Origin: CAZEDK01 sp964511025
GTDB taxonomy: Bacteria; Patescibacteriota; Gracilibacteria; UBA1369; GWF2-33-10
DNA length: 18,955 bases
Reading direction: 5' to 3'
Assembly: GCA_964511025.1 (NCBI GenBank)
Contig: CAZEDK010000034.1
Coordinates: 1-18,955, forward strand
The translations under genes were made by a program, and so were the position numbers. Shown piece by piece: positions 7,666 to 15,258 of the stretch. The notes beneath the pieces were generated by a model that searched no databases, was not told the origin of the DNA, and worked only from the letters and a program-made list of their open reading frames with translations. Positions within the stretch are counted from its first letter, which is position 1. Every line of letters begins with the position of its first letter.

Positions 7666-9576
7666 ATGGGGAAAATTTTTAAAAATTGGCCGATGGGTTG
7701 GTTTTTAAGTCCTGATATGAAGGTTCATAAGAAAAAATTTGTTAATTTGTTTTTTGATAAAATTGGAATTTTGTTGTTGTTGGTGGTCATTGTGGTGCTT
7801 GGATTTTTAAGTCTGCAATTCTTTGCGAATTTAAAAAATATCGAAGTTGAGATGGCTAGTTTGGATGGAAATAATTTTGAAGAAATACTTTTTGATTTTC
7901 AAAAAGATATAGAGAAAATTTCTTTAGATGAAAATTTTTTTAAGTCTGATGATAGTTTGATTTCTGATTTGAAAATACTTTTTGGAAAACCTGAGATTAT
8001 TTTGCAAAAATTGAATGACATAAGATTTTTTATCTATGGTTTTCCAAAAATTTTGCAGGACAAATCTTCTATTACAGATTTTTTGAATCAACTGTTTTTG
8101 CAAATCGAAAATCTTAATTCGGATCTTGATGAGGTTCTAAATATTTTTAACGCAGATAGTTTCTTGATTTCATCTCATAAAAATTTAACAAAATACATTG
8201 ATTATTTTGATGATGTGAATTTCACTCTTAAAAATATTATTACTCATAAAGACGCAATTTTGTCTTTGCTTGGAGACAGATACCCAAAGAGGTATATGTT
8301 GTTATTACAAAATAATTATGAAATTCGACCAACAGGTGGTTTTATTGGTGGATATTTGATTTTTGATCTTGATGAAGGATATATACAGAATATCAATTAT
8401 TTTGATGTCTATCAATTAGATGGTCAAATTACTGACGTGGATACAAGTCAGATACCTGAAGAAATAAAGCAGGTAGCCGGAGAAATGTGGGGTGTGCGTG
8501 ATGCTAATATTTCGCCTGATTTTGCCGTGTCGGCAAAATTGACAAAAAATCTTTTTGAAAAAGCAAAAGGTGACAGTGTTGATCCTATTGTTGCAATAGA
8601 TTTGCATTTTGTTGCTCAATTATTTGATTTTGTAGATGAGATCAAAATCCCAAACTATAATTTAACTCTTAATAAAGATAATTTTGACACTGTGCTGATG
8701 TATTTGGTCGAATCAAAATCTTTATCCGTAGAAGATCCGAAAATTATTTTTAAAGATTTGGTCCCTGCGTTTTTGGATGCATTGAAGGAATCAAGTTTAG
8801 ACTTTGCTAAAATTAGTAAAACTATTTATAAACTTGTAAATGAAAAACACATACAAGCTTATTCTGACAATGAGGATATTCAAAATTTCTTTAGAGATTT
8901 TGGGTTGGTTGGAGAAATTGCGACAAAAGAGTTTGAAGATTTTCTTCAAGTTATAGAGATATCAATAGGTGGAAATAAGTCTGACAGATGGATTAAGGAA
9001 AAATATTTTCATAGAACATTTATTGCAAATGATGGGGAAATTACAAATGAGCTTACGATTGAACGTGTGAATGAAATGAATGAGGATCTTCTTGATTCCC
9101 AGAAAGAAATCTTGAAACAATCCGGCTTTGGAAATATAGATGCCGTGACTGAAAAAATCCTTTTTACAGGTATCAATCGTAATAGATTTAGAGTCTATGT
9201 TCCTCTTGGTAGTGAACTTCTATTGTCTGAAGGTGTTGCCGCTTCTGATATTGAGACGAAATTTGATGAAGATTTGGGGCTTAGTTATTTTTCTTTTGAA
9301 ACGATGTTGGAAATGGATACAAATCAAAAAATCAATATTATATATAAATTGCCATTTAAAATTGAGGATCTTGATTCTTATAGAATGCAATTTTTGAAAC
9401 AAGCAGGCAAAGATTATACTGAACTTACGAAACAAATTATTTTAGAAGGAGCTTTGCTGCCACAAAAGTTCTATCCTGACTTTTTTGTGCAGGAAAAACC
9501 TGATACTTATACATATCGTGGTCTTATGAATCAAGATATTAATTTTGGAGTAATTGTGAGTAGTTACAGTAAATAA
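7666..9576 (+). CDS. DUF4012 envelope protein
   Basis: A 636-aa protein with a short cytoplasmic N-terminus and one membrane helix at about residues 33-54. The DUF4012 core follows: a signature at about 209-232 (RYMLLLQNN, then RPTGGFIGGY), followed by an aspartate-rich stretch and VYQLDGQI. DUF4012 proteins are common in candidate-phylum and Gram-positive genomes, often beside polysaccharide or surface genes; their function is unknown. The helical segment from 55 to 200 probably lies outside the membrane as a stalk. It is the second gene after the DUF3352-like protein. The start is the first ATG; no Shine-Dalgarno sequence is present. Confidence 0.85.
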   Translation: MGKIFKNWPMGWFLSPDMKVHKKKFVNLFFDKIGILLLLVVIVVLGFLSLQFFANLKNIEVEMASLDGNNFEEILFDFQKDIEKISLDENFFKSDDSLISDLKILFGKPEIILQKLNDIRFFIYGFPKILQDKSSITDFLNQLFLQIENLNSDLDEVLNIFNADSFLISSHKNLTKYIDYFDDVNFTLKNIITHKDAILSLLGDRYPKRYMLLLQNNYEIRPTGGFIGGYLIFDLDEGYIQNINYFDVYQLDGQITDVDTSQIPEEIKQVAGEMWGVRDANISPDFAVSAKLTKNLFEKAKGDSVDPIVAIDLHFVAQLFDFVDEIKIPNYNLTLNKDNFDTVLMYLVESKSLSVEDPKIIFKDLVPAFLDALKESSLDFAKISKTIYKLVNEKHIQAYSDNEDIQNFFRDFGLVGEIATKEFEDFLQVIEISIGGNKSDRWIKEKYFHRTFIANDGEITNELTIERVNEMNEDLLDSQKEILKQSGFGNIDAVTEKILFTGINRNRFRVYVPLGSELLLSEGVAASDIETKFDEDLGLSYFSFETMLEMDTNQKINIIYKLPFKIEDLDSYRMQFLKQAGKDYTELTKQIILEGALLPQKFYPDFFVQEKPDTYTYRGLMNQDINFGVIVSSYSK

Positions 9577-9740
9577 AGCTTACTAAAACATAATAAAATT
9601 GGCTCAAATTAAGTAGAATATGATAAAGATCATAAAATAACATATTTTTTATATAAAACAATTTTAAACATAAAATACATCTTGTAATTAGATTAAAAAG
9701 CCTTATATTAGTCTTGTTTTCGGAAAAATCGACATAAGTA

Positions 9741-9769
9741 TTGTAAATTGAATAAAAATTCTATACAAT
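9741..9769 (+). promoter_or_regulatory. Promoter of the HTH/zinc-ribbon pair
   Basis: TTGTAA at 9741-9746 and TACAAT at 9764-9769 are spaced 17 bp, with the predicted start near 9776 and a 28-nt leader to the HTH gene. The rest of the 227-bp gap after the DUF4012 gene is AT-rich and holds only a perfect 6-bp inverted repeat (TATGAT-AAAG-ATCATA, 9619-9634). Confidence 0.5.
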
Positions 9770-9803
9770 ATGCTAGAATTGGATAAAACAAACTAAAATA
9801 TTT

Positions 9804-9974
9804 ATGTCAGAGAAGATTTTGACACCGGAACAGGTAGCAGACTATTTGCAGCTTCATCCACTGACGGTATTGAAAATGATCAGGGATAAGAAGCTCAAAG
9901 CTTGTAGGATTGGAAGGATTTATAGAATTTTCGAAGAAGATCTCACTGATTTTCTGAAAAAATCGCAAATCTAA
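9804..9974 (+). CDS. Excisionase-type helix-turn-helix mini-protein
   Basis: An ATG at 9804 opens 56 codons ending in TAA. Nearly the whole protein is an HTH_17/excisionase (MerR-like) DNA-binding domain: LTPEQVADYLQLHPLTVLKM (6-25), then RDKKLKACRIGRIYRI and a closing EEDLTDFLKK. This matches the family pattern 'l-T-x-e-E-v-A-x-x-L-x-v-x-x-x-T-V', 'G/K-x-L-x-A-x-x-x-G-r-x-x-R-i' and 'D-l-x-x-F-L'. In phages and integrative elements such proteins steer tyrosine recombinases; in candidate-phylum genomes they also occur alone as small regulators. A zinc-ribbon gene follows after 16 bp. There is no adjacent integrase (the recombinase is 9 kb away). Confidence 0.85.
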   Translation: MSEKILTPEQVADYLQLHPLTVLKMIRDKKLKACRIGRIYRIFEEDLTDFLKKSQI

Positions 9975-9990
9975 AATTAATTTTTAAACA

Positions 9991-10203
9991 GTGATATTCA
10001 ATTGCCTAAGTTGCGCGAAGTCAATATCGAGTAATATGGATGTTTGTCCGTATTGCAAGATGGTTATAAATGAAATTGCGGATTTTTTGAACAACAGATG
10101 TCAAAATAAAATTAGCACTGATAAATACGAAGGTACTATTATGACTATGCTTTCTCGTGATGATACTGTATCCGTCGATTCCAGATTTGCTTTTAGGAGA
10201 TAG
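9991..10203 (+). CDS. Small zinc-ribbon protein
   Basis: A 70-aa protein with two CxxC knuckles: C5-L-S-C8 and C19-P-Y-C22, separated by 10 residues. This is a minimal zinc-ribbon of the kind seen in small regulatory or nucleic-acid-binding proteins. The GTG start at 9991 is preferred because the next ATG (10036) would lose the first pair of cysteines. The C-terminal 45 residues show no recognisable domain. It is probably co-transcribed with the HTH gene and followed by a strong terminator, so the two form a small closed unit. Function unknown. Confidence 0.6.
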   Translation: MIFNCLSCAKSISSNMDVCPYCKMVINEIADFLNNRCQNKISTDKYEGTIMTMLSRDDTVSVDSRFAFRR

Positions 10204-10247
10204 GATTTACAAAAAATTAGCTGGCCTTAAAAAAGGCAAACAACCAG

Positions 10248-10293
10248 AGCCGAAAAATGCCTATCCTAATATGGATGGGTTTTTTGGCTTTTT
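10248..10293 (+). terminator. Rho-independent terminator
   Basis: A long hairpin pairs AGCC-x-AAAAA-x-GCCTATCC (10248-10266) with GGATGGGTTTTTTGGCT (10273-10289) around a 6-nt TAATAT loop, and runs into a T-tract. It closes the HTH/zinc-ribbon unit. Just upstream (10223-10236) is a smaller GGCCTT/AAGGC stem that could serve the convergent operon on the minus strand. Confidence 0.75.
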
Positions 10294-10303
10294 AGAAAAA
10301 TTT

Positions 10304-11494
10304 TTATTCTGAGCATTGTTTTTTGAATGCTGTGTCCAAACATTTACTAATATCTGCCAATATAGGGATTGTATTTTTGATTGTTGTATTTAATGTTTGG
10401 ATCAAAGTTACAAAACTTGTTGTAATTGTATCTTCCGTTTCTCCAAATTGTACTTCATATCTTGCAAGTCTTGTTGCGTATGCAAGTCGTAGCTGATAAG
10501 CCTTTTCTTCTTTTGCTTCTGCTTCAGAAAGGCTTTGAACAGAGATTTCATCTGCAAAAACTTCTTTTGCAATTTCTGTATCGGTTTTTTTGCCGCTATA
10601 TTTTTTCTTTAATGCGTAATACTTATCAAGTAATGCTTTTTCACGATCACTGCCTTGATCTGTATCTTCAAGATCTGATTTGAAAGTGTTAATGATTTCT
10701 TCGTATATATCGTTAGCAGCTTTTTTTGATTCCAGGTTTGCCAGTCTGAGACCTAGATGACCTTTCAAAAAAGTTTTTCCAACTTGTCCCGGACTGTCTT
10801 TGACAGTTTCGGCCTGGTATATAATTGGTTCGTCCAGTTCAAGATCTTCCCATAAATTATCCATATTAAGGTTTGTTATTTTATCTTTTATGCTGTCTAT
10901 TTTTAAACTGATTCCTTTTATGCTTGGATCCATACAGTTTATAAAAGAATCTTGATCATATCTCTTATAAAATTCATCTATGTATTTCGTCAAAGTATCT
11001 GTATCAACGTAAGATTTTTTTGTCACAAAATATTTTTGCATATTGCTTTCCAATTCTTTTCTTTTCATTTTTTTTCCAAATTCATTTTTATCAAGAGGAT
11101 TGAAGTCATAAGAACTTACTGTGAAATTTCTCACAAAATAAAGCTGAATGTCAGTTTTGTAATATTCATTTATCATCTCATCAACATTGAAATTAAGTTC
11201 TTCCAAAATACTATCTATGATATCTCTTCTGAGTTCTTTTAATTCTTTGCGCAATCTGATTGCTTCTGTTCTTTGGCAATATCCACGGATGTAATCGTGA
11301 AAACTTTCTTTGAATCTATTGAAATCAATTGTACTTGCGAGAAAAATTCTGACTTCTCTTCTCTTTTTTGCTTTTTGTTCATCTTGAGTTGGACTTGTCA
11401 CTGCTTGAGCGTTTTGTAAATACACAAAAGGACTGATAGCACTAAGCAAGCTTATTAATAAGATAAAACAGAGTAATTTATGTATTTTTTTCAT
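10304..11494 (-). CDS. Exported helical protein, last gene of Cys operon
   Basis: A 396-aa protein of unknown family. I choose the ATG at 11494 (MKKIHKLLCF) rather than the TTG three codons upstream. The ATG shares its A with the TAA stop of the preceding gene (TAATG), which implies translational coupling, and it gives a normal signal peptide: KK, a hydrophobic core, and a likely cut after NAQA (about residue 28). The mature protein is charged and mostly helical, with segments such as KELKELRRDIIDSILEEL and EAEAKEEKAYQLRLAYATRL. There are few cysteines: one at FINCMDP and a C-terminal pair in KCLDTAFKKQCSE. That pair (C-x8-C) is also seen at the end of the upstream gene product. Function unknown. 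Confidence 0.8.
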   Translation of the reverse strand: MKKIHKLLCFILLISLLSAISPFVYLQNAQAVTSPTQDEQKAKKRREVRIFLASTIDFNRFKESFHDYIRGYCQRTEAIRLRKELKELRRDIIDSILEELNFNVDEMINEYYKTDIQLYFVRNFTVSSYDFNPLDKNEFGKKMKRKELESNMQKYFVTKKSYVDTDTLTKYIDEFYKRYDQDSFINCMDPSIKGISLKIDSIKDKITNLNMDNLWEDLELDEPIIYQAETVKDSPGQVGKTFLKGHLGLRLANLESKKAANDIYEEIINTFKSDLEDTDQGSDREKALLDKYYALKKKYSGKKTDTEIAKEVFADEISVQSLSEAEAKEEKAYQLRLAYATRLARYEVQFGETEDTITTSFVTLIQTLNTTIKNTIPILADISKCLDTAFKKQCSE

Positions 11495-13338
11495 TAAGGG
11501 CAATTTTTTTTGTTATTTAATTTTTCACACGCATTTCCGCTGCCATTTATTAATGTTTGCATTGTCATGAGAAAATCATCAAATAATCCATTCATTATAG
11601 TCATTTCATATTCTATAGCCTTAAATCCTTCAGCACTTGCATTGATAGCCGATTCAGTGAGTTTTAGTTCTGCTTTTTGTCGTATTTCTGTTTCAATTTG
11701 CTTGACTTGATAATCAATTTCGCCTTGTAAATCGCTGAGAGAAACGCCTTTTTCTCCGGCTTCAGTTTGCATTGTTTGCGTGATTTGTTTTTTTAAGTTT
11801 AGATTTGGATCTTTAATATTTTTCTTTGCTTGCTCATCTGTTGTTAATGGTGTTGGGTTTTTAGGTTTAAAAAGACTTAATGGTAAAGCGTAAATTTCTT
11901 TGAGCTGATCTTTTATGCTGTCCTGACTCAATATCAAATCATTTAAAAGTGGAGATTCTATGGGTTTTTTTACCAATGTGATATTGATTGAAGGTTCTAC
12001 TTCATTTGCTGCCTGTTTACATATTGGAGCTTCACCAAAATTCCCAGATACCTTATTTGGAGTTAGGCTGCTTGCCGATAGTTTATAGAAATTCTCATAA
12101 ATGAATTTAATATGACATGCGATACAGTTATCTTCTTTTTTAAATACTTTTATATCTTCTTCGTCATCATTGTTTTGCAAACTGATTGTTAAACAAAAAT
12201 GATCATAGCATGGTAGATCTGCATTCCAATTTGCGCCTTCTTCAGGTTTTAAATTGTTAAATTTGTCTTCAGCGTTTGCCAGCTGTTCTTCGGTAGAACT
12301 TTCTGTAGATGTCTCTGTCTCTGTCGTTGTATTTGTTTGAGGTTCTTTATTCGCTTTTTGATCACTTTGCGCGCTTTCATTATTTTCTTTCTCAGGATTG
12401 ATTTGTTCTTCGTTTATGTAATCTGTAATAGTGTTTTGTAAAGCGCTATCTGCAAAGCATATATTTGCATTGATATTTTCTTTTGTGTTAGCTACTGATG
12501 GCTCGTCTGCTTTTGTTGTATTGCTAGCTTCATTATTTGATGTGTTTTGTTCGCTGTCGTTTTGTTTATTATCAGTTGTCGATGTTTTTACTTTATTATT
12601 TTGATCTTCTTGCGCTTTTAAGTCGGCAGAGGTGGGAATATAGGCTGCAAGATCATCTGAAGAACTATTCTCTTGTGATGATCCTTCAACTTCATATTCT
12701 TCAACCAAAGGTTCTCTGAATAAAATTGTTTCTATAATTTCAAGGTCTACTACAAGATCAAAACCAGAATCACTGGTGTCTGCATTGATAAACATTTCAT
12801 CCATCATTGCATAAGATTCCCATTTGCTGCGCAATGCTTCAATTTCAAGTTCATTATTAAAATTTGCTTCAATTGCATTTAACATTTTTTGTACACCCAC
12901 AAGTGAGCCGTCTGAAAGAGCCGGATCTATCGTTTTATTTAATACAAAATCTCTCACCTGCGCTTCTGAAAGTTGTTGATCCTTTTGTGTTTTTGTATTA
13001 AAATAAGTATAATTTTGACTTAATTTCGCTATAATTTTATTCAGAGGTCCTACTTGTTGTTGTCTGTATGCAGCAAGATATAAATTTTGTCCTTTGTTTT
13101 TCTCAAAAACCGTTTGTAAATTGAGATTTCCTTCTGATATTCCACCTTGTGAATCAGAGGAATTAATTTTATGAAGGATTATTTCATATACTTTTTCCGA
13201 AATAAATTTGTTTTCTTTTTTTTCTCCTGCTTCTTCTGCTTTTGCAAGTTGCATGCTTGCAATCAAGCAAAATATTATGATTGCCGGCGAAATTTTTATT
13301 AATTTTCTGAACATTGATCGAAAAAAGTTTAAGTACAT
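11494..13338 (-). CDS. Large exported protein with Cys domain and acidic linker
   Basis: A 614-aa protein of unknown family. A signal peptide covers about residues 1-35 (KLIKISPAIIIFCLIASMQL, cut near AKA). The second Met (residue 9) is an alternative start that would end the 10-bp overlap with the upstream gene. Regions in order: a helical part to about 215; a low-complexity S/T/N/E/Q linker to about 360, rich in Asn, Glu and Thr runs; a Cys region with LPCYDHFCLTI and CIACHIKF; a hydrophobic-helical part; and a C-terminus ending ACEKLNNKKNCP. The CPCY/C-like pairs suggest disulfides formed outside the cytoplasm, or a metal site. It is coupled to its neighbours on both sides. Confidence 0.8.
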   Translation of the reverse strand: MYLNFFRSMFRKLIKISPAIIIFCLIASMQLAKAEEAGEKKENKFISEKVYEIILHKINSSDSQGGISEGNLNLQTVFEKNKGQNLYLAAYRQQQVGPLNKIIAKLSQNYTYFNTKTQKDQQLSEAQVRDFVLNKTIDPALSDGSLVGVQKMLNAIEANFNNELEIEALRSKWESYAMMDEMFINADTSDSGFDLVVDLEIIETILFREPLVEEYEVEGSSQENSSSDDLAAYIPTSADLKAQEDQNNKVKTSTTDNKQNDSEQNTSNNEASNTTKADEPSVANTKENINANICFADSALQNTITDYINEEQINPEKENNESAQSDQKANKEPQTNTTTETETSTESSTEEQLANAEDKFNNLKPEEGANWNADLPCYDHFCLTISLQNNDDEEDIKVFKKEDNCIACHIKFIYENFYKLSASSLTPNKVSGNFGEAPICKQAANEVEPSINITLVKKPIESPLLNDLILSQDSIKDQLKEIYALPLSLFKPKNPTPLTTDEQAKKNIKDPNLNLKKQITQTMQTEAGEKGVSLSDLQGEIDYQVKQIETEIRQKAELKLTESAINASAEGFKAIEYEMTIMNGLFDDFLMTMQTLINGSGNACEKLNNKKNCP

Positions 13339-13700
13339 TTGTCTGTAGTCACGTTTATAAATTTTCCAGGGAGAAAATCGCTAGGTTCTCGTATTTTTAT
13401 TAATTTATCTCTATATTTTTCTAAGTTTTCTATGACTTTTTTGTATTCATTGTGGATTTTTAAATTTCTTTTATAGCCATCATATAGTTTTAATGCCATT
13501 TCAAAACTATTTTCAGCATTTTCCTGTTCAAGACGAATGATTTGTTCTATTTCATTAATTCTTCCTTGAGCGCTTGAGGTTGATTGTTCTTCTTCGTCTT
13601 CTGCTTTTTCTAATGCTCCGGTATAATCATACTCATTCAAGGCAATTAAATAATTATTTAAAATGTCAGCACCGACTTTTGCCACGCAAACTGTTCGCAC
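13329..13700 (-). CDS. C-terminal part of a split exported protein
   Basis: An open frame of 123 codons, read here from a GTG, that continues upstream without a stop to codon 13763. Immediately before that is an in-frame TAA (13766-13764) that ends the next ORF, which has the signal sequence. The two parts are in the same frame with a single stop between them (666 bp from 13994 to 13329), so I read this as one gene broken by a nonsense codon. Residues 45-100 are a charged helix (INEIEQIIRLEQENAENSFE and so on). Cysteines occur in NDC, RTVC and the last residues DKCT. Without the upstream part the product would have no export signal. It overlaps the next gene by 10 bp. Confidence 0.55.
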   Translation of the reverse strand: MRTVCVAKVGADILNNYLIALNEYDYTGALEKAEDEEEQSTSSAQGRINEIEQIIRLEQENAENSFEMALKLYDGYKRNLKIHNEYKKVIENLEKYRDKLIKIREPSDFLPGKFINVTTDKCT

Positions 13701-13752
13701 TGAATTTTCAGGGCAGTCATTAGTGGCTTGTTCTTTGATGTCATCTTCAAGT

Positions 13753-13773
13753 TTAGAGTTTTCTTAGAGTTTT
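13753..13773. repeat. 11-bp tandem repeat at the in-frame stop
   Basis: TTAGAGTTTT occurs at 13753-13762 and again at 13764-13773, with a period of 11 bp. The TAA that splits the minus-strand gene lies in the second copy. Slippage here is a likely cause of, or companion to, the disruption. Removing one copy alone does not restore the frame. Confidence 0.8.
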
Positions 13774-13994
13774 GTTTTTTTGTTAAAAAAATCATTCATA
13801 TATTCGTGATAACTTGCTACAATTTCCTCTATTGGTTTTTTGTCTTCTTCCATTTTTGCATAATTCGGTTCGCTTAAGGCAAAAGTTTTTGATATATTGC
13901 TGTGTTGAGATTTTTGAAAAACAAAAATACTTACTATTATCATGCTAATAATAGAAATTGTAATAATTGATAAATTTTTTATTTTTTTTGGCAT
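13764..13994 (-). CDS. N-terminal signal-anchor part of a split exported protein
   Basis: A 76-aa ORF with a basic start (MPKKIKN), a hydrophobic segment at about residues 8-26 (LSIITISIISMIIVSIFVF) and a short polar tail ending NKKTKL before TAA. It starts 1 bp after the stop of the upstream gene. The frame stays open past the TAA into the 13329-13763 frame, so the original gene would encode about 221 residues: an export signal, then a charged helical Cys-containing domain. As it stands, only a small membrane anchor or secreted peptide is made unless the stop is read through or is a sequencing error. Function unknown. Confidence 0.6.
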   Translation of the reverse strand: MPKKIKNLSIITISIISMIIVSIFVFQKSQHSNISKTFALSEPNYAKMEEDKKPIEEIVASYHEYMNDFFNKKTKL

Positions 13995-13995
13995 C

Positions 13996-14583
13996 TTATT
14001 TTGTTTTACAGCTTTGACTGTAGCATGGAAGTAGTGTTGCGAAGCCTTCTATCAAAGCTTTTAGTCTTGCAATTCTGATATTTAACTCTATTAATTGCTT
14101 GTTGATTCTTTTTAGGGTGTCTACTATTTTTATAGTTGCTTTAGCTTTTGAAGTTTTTGTGATTCTCGATTCGATATAGTCTGCCCATTGCTTGTGTTTT
14201 GATCTTATCCATGACTGACAGAATTGGATATCCTCAGACAGCATATCTATTGAGCCTTGATCATACTGTTCCGCCCATTGTTTCAAAGTGAGATCTAATA
14301 CATTTTCATAAACGATTAACTTTTCCAACGCTCCGTCTATTAATTCACTGTTAGCTTTTTTGCTCAAGAAATGTTCTTGAATAAAGCTTTCTAATTTAGG
14401 TTCTTCTGTGGAATTTTTTGTGCATAGAACTTCCATACATGCTACCGTCTTTGTAGTGTCACTTTCACAATCGCTTGAGACTGTTTGAGTGTTTTTTGCG
14501 AATGTAATTTGAAAAATCAAGAAATTGGCTATGATTGATATCAAAATTAGATGTATTTTTTTTGTTTTACAATTTTTACTCAT
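13996..14583 (-). CDS. Exported helical Cys protein, first gene of operon
   Basis: A 195-aa protein of unknown family. A basic N-terminus (KTKK) and hydrophobic core (IHLILISIIANFLIFQITFA) form a signal peptide, with the probable cut after TFA near residue 29. The mature part has cysteines in SSDCES, VACMEVLC, IQFCQSW and a C-terminal LPCYSQSCKTK. It also has a long helical stretch (KATIKIVDTLKRINKQLIEL and on) that could be a coiled coil. CYSQSC resembles the CYDHFC motif two genes downstream. It heads a cluster of four genes joined by 1-bp gaps or overlaps. The ATG has an AT-rich leader and no Shine-Dalgarno sequence. Confidence 0.8.
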   Translation of the reverse strand: MSKNCKTKKIHLILISIIANFLIFQITFAKNTQTVSSDCESDTTKTVACMEVLCTKNSTEEPKLESFIQEHFLSKKANSELIDGALEKLIVYENVLDLTLKQWAEQYDQGSIDMLSEDIQFCQSWIRSKHKQWADYIESRITKTSKAKATIKIVDTLKRINKQLIELNIRIARLKALIEGFATLLPCYSQSCKTK

Positions 14584-14608
14584 TTTCTAATTTATTTTTT
14601 CTGTCTAG

Positions 14609-14637
14609 ATTCTATAACAAAGTCTTAATTATGAAAA
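14609..14637 (-). promoter_or_regulatory. Promoter of the secreted Cys operon
   Basis: On the minus strand TTTTCA (14637-14632) and TAGAAT (14614-14609) are spaced 17 bp, about 25 bp upstream of the first ATG of the operon. The match to consensus is moderate. No other promoter is seen within the next 4.2 kb, which is consistent with a single transcript. Confidence 0.4.
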
Positions 14638-14666
14638 TCGCCAGATCAAAATGACTGGACTTTAGC

Positions 14667-14924
14667 TCAATTTTGATGTAAAAAAACGTCTTTGGACTCC
14701 AGTCTGCTTATATCTGTTTTATCAAAATCTTTGTCAAAGCTAACAATTGGACAATTATATTTTTTTGCTATTTTCTTTTTAAGTTTGTTAAAAAAATTTA
14801 CACTCATTACAACGGCAATTATCTCATTATGATTTGTAACATATTGATAACCATTTTGTGTTGCTTTTTGAAATGCATCTTTCGTATGTCTTTGAAATTC
14901 TGAAATTGGAATGCAATCCCTCAT
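14667..14924 (-). pseudogene. Phd antitoxin fused to the tail of a PIN toxin
   Basis: An 85-codon ORF with two unrelated halves. Residues 1-48 match the Phd/YefM antitoxin pattern: PISEFQRHTKDAFQKATQNG, then YVTNHNEIIAVVMSVNFFNKL. Residues 50-85 look like the C-terminal end of a VapC-type PIN-domain toxin: IAKKYNCPIVSFDKDFDK, where PIN proteins have a 'A-x-x-x-x-x-x-l-x-T-x-D-x-d-F' strand with a late acidic residue. The toxin N-terminus with its first catalytic acids is missing. The simplest explanation is a deletion that removed the end of the antitoxin gene and most of the toxin gene and joined the remainder in frame. It is probably a dead toxin-antitoxin remnant. A small real chimera is possible. 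Confidence 0.6.
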
Positions 14925-15031
14925 ATTACATATTTTTTATTGAAATATTATATGTATAATTTACTGTATTTTAGAAGAAAATGCAAATATTTAGATTTTT
15001 GTAATTGCTCACTGCTATTTGCATTCTTGAT

Positions 15032-15060
15032 TGTCATTCCAGACCTGATCTGGAATCCAG
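15032..15060 (+). repeat. Extragenic palindrome, copy A
   Basis: ATTCCAGA and TCTGGAAT form an 8-bp perfect stem around CCTGA, preceded by TGTC. It resembles the widespread 'GTCATTCC...GGAATCC' class of extragenic palindromes. Confidence 0.65.
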
Positions 15061-15132
15061 TAGGGTAAACTTGTTTGTATTTCAAATCTAAACAATGTTT
15101 CAAGGCTATCGCAACATAATGCGCAATTCCTA

Positions 15133-15158
15133 GATCCCAGACTGGATCTGGGATGACA
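15133..15158 (-). repeat. Extragenic palindrome, copy B (inverted)
   Basis: ATCCCAGA and TCTGGGAT form an 8-bp perfect stem around CTGGA, followed by GACA. It is the inverted partner of the palindrome at 15032-15060, with compensated stem changes (T/A to C/G), which suggests selection or copying for the structure. Confidence 0.65.
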
Positions 15159-15258
15159 AACAATAAAGTTAATTAAGTTACAAAAGCGGTGAGCAGTTAC
15201 AGATTTTTTGGGATCAAACGGAAAACAGTTTGAAGAAATTGGGATACAAATCCCCCAA

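Larger units (their letters stand above)
15001..15200. repeat. 200-bp MITE-like palindromic element
   Basis: Terminal inverted repeats GTAATTGCTCACTGCT (15001-15016) and, in reverse complement, GTAACTGCTCACCGCT (15185-15200) match at 14 of 16 positions. Inside, two further hairpins in opposite orientation lie at 15032-15060 and 15133-15158. No gene is present; the short open frames crossing it are artefacts of the repeat. The layout, small non-coding unit with terminal inverted repeats, is that of a miniature mobile repeat or a nested pair of extragenic palindromes. Confidence 0.65.

Noticed and set aside
11495..11503. TTG start for the 396-aa exported protein
   Set aside because: The ATG at 11494 gives a standard MKK signal peptide and TAATG coupling; the TTG adds only three residues.
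13753..13800. Programmed frameshift at the A-run (AACAAAAAAAC) before the in-frame stop
   Set aside because: The run is not in the right phase for a slippery heptamer, and neither -1 nor +1 shifting leads into the downstream frame.
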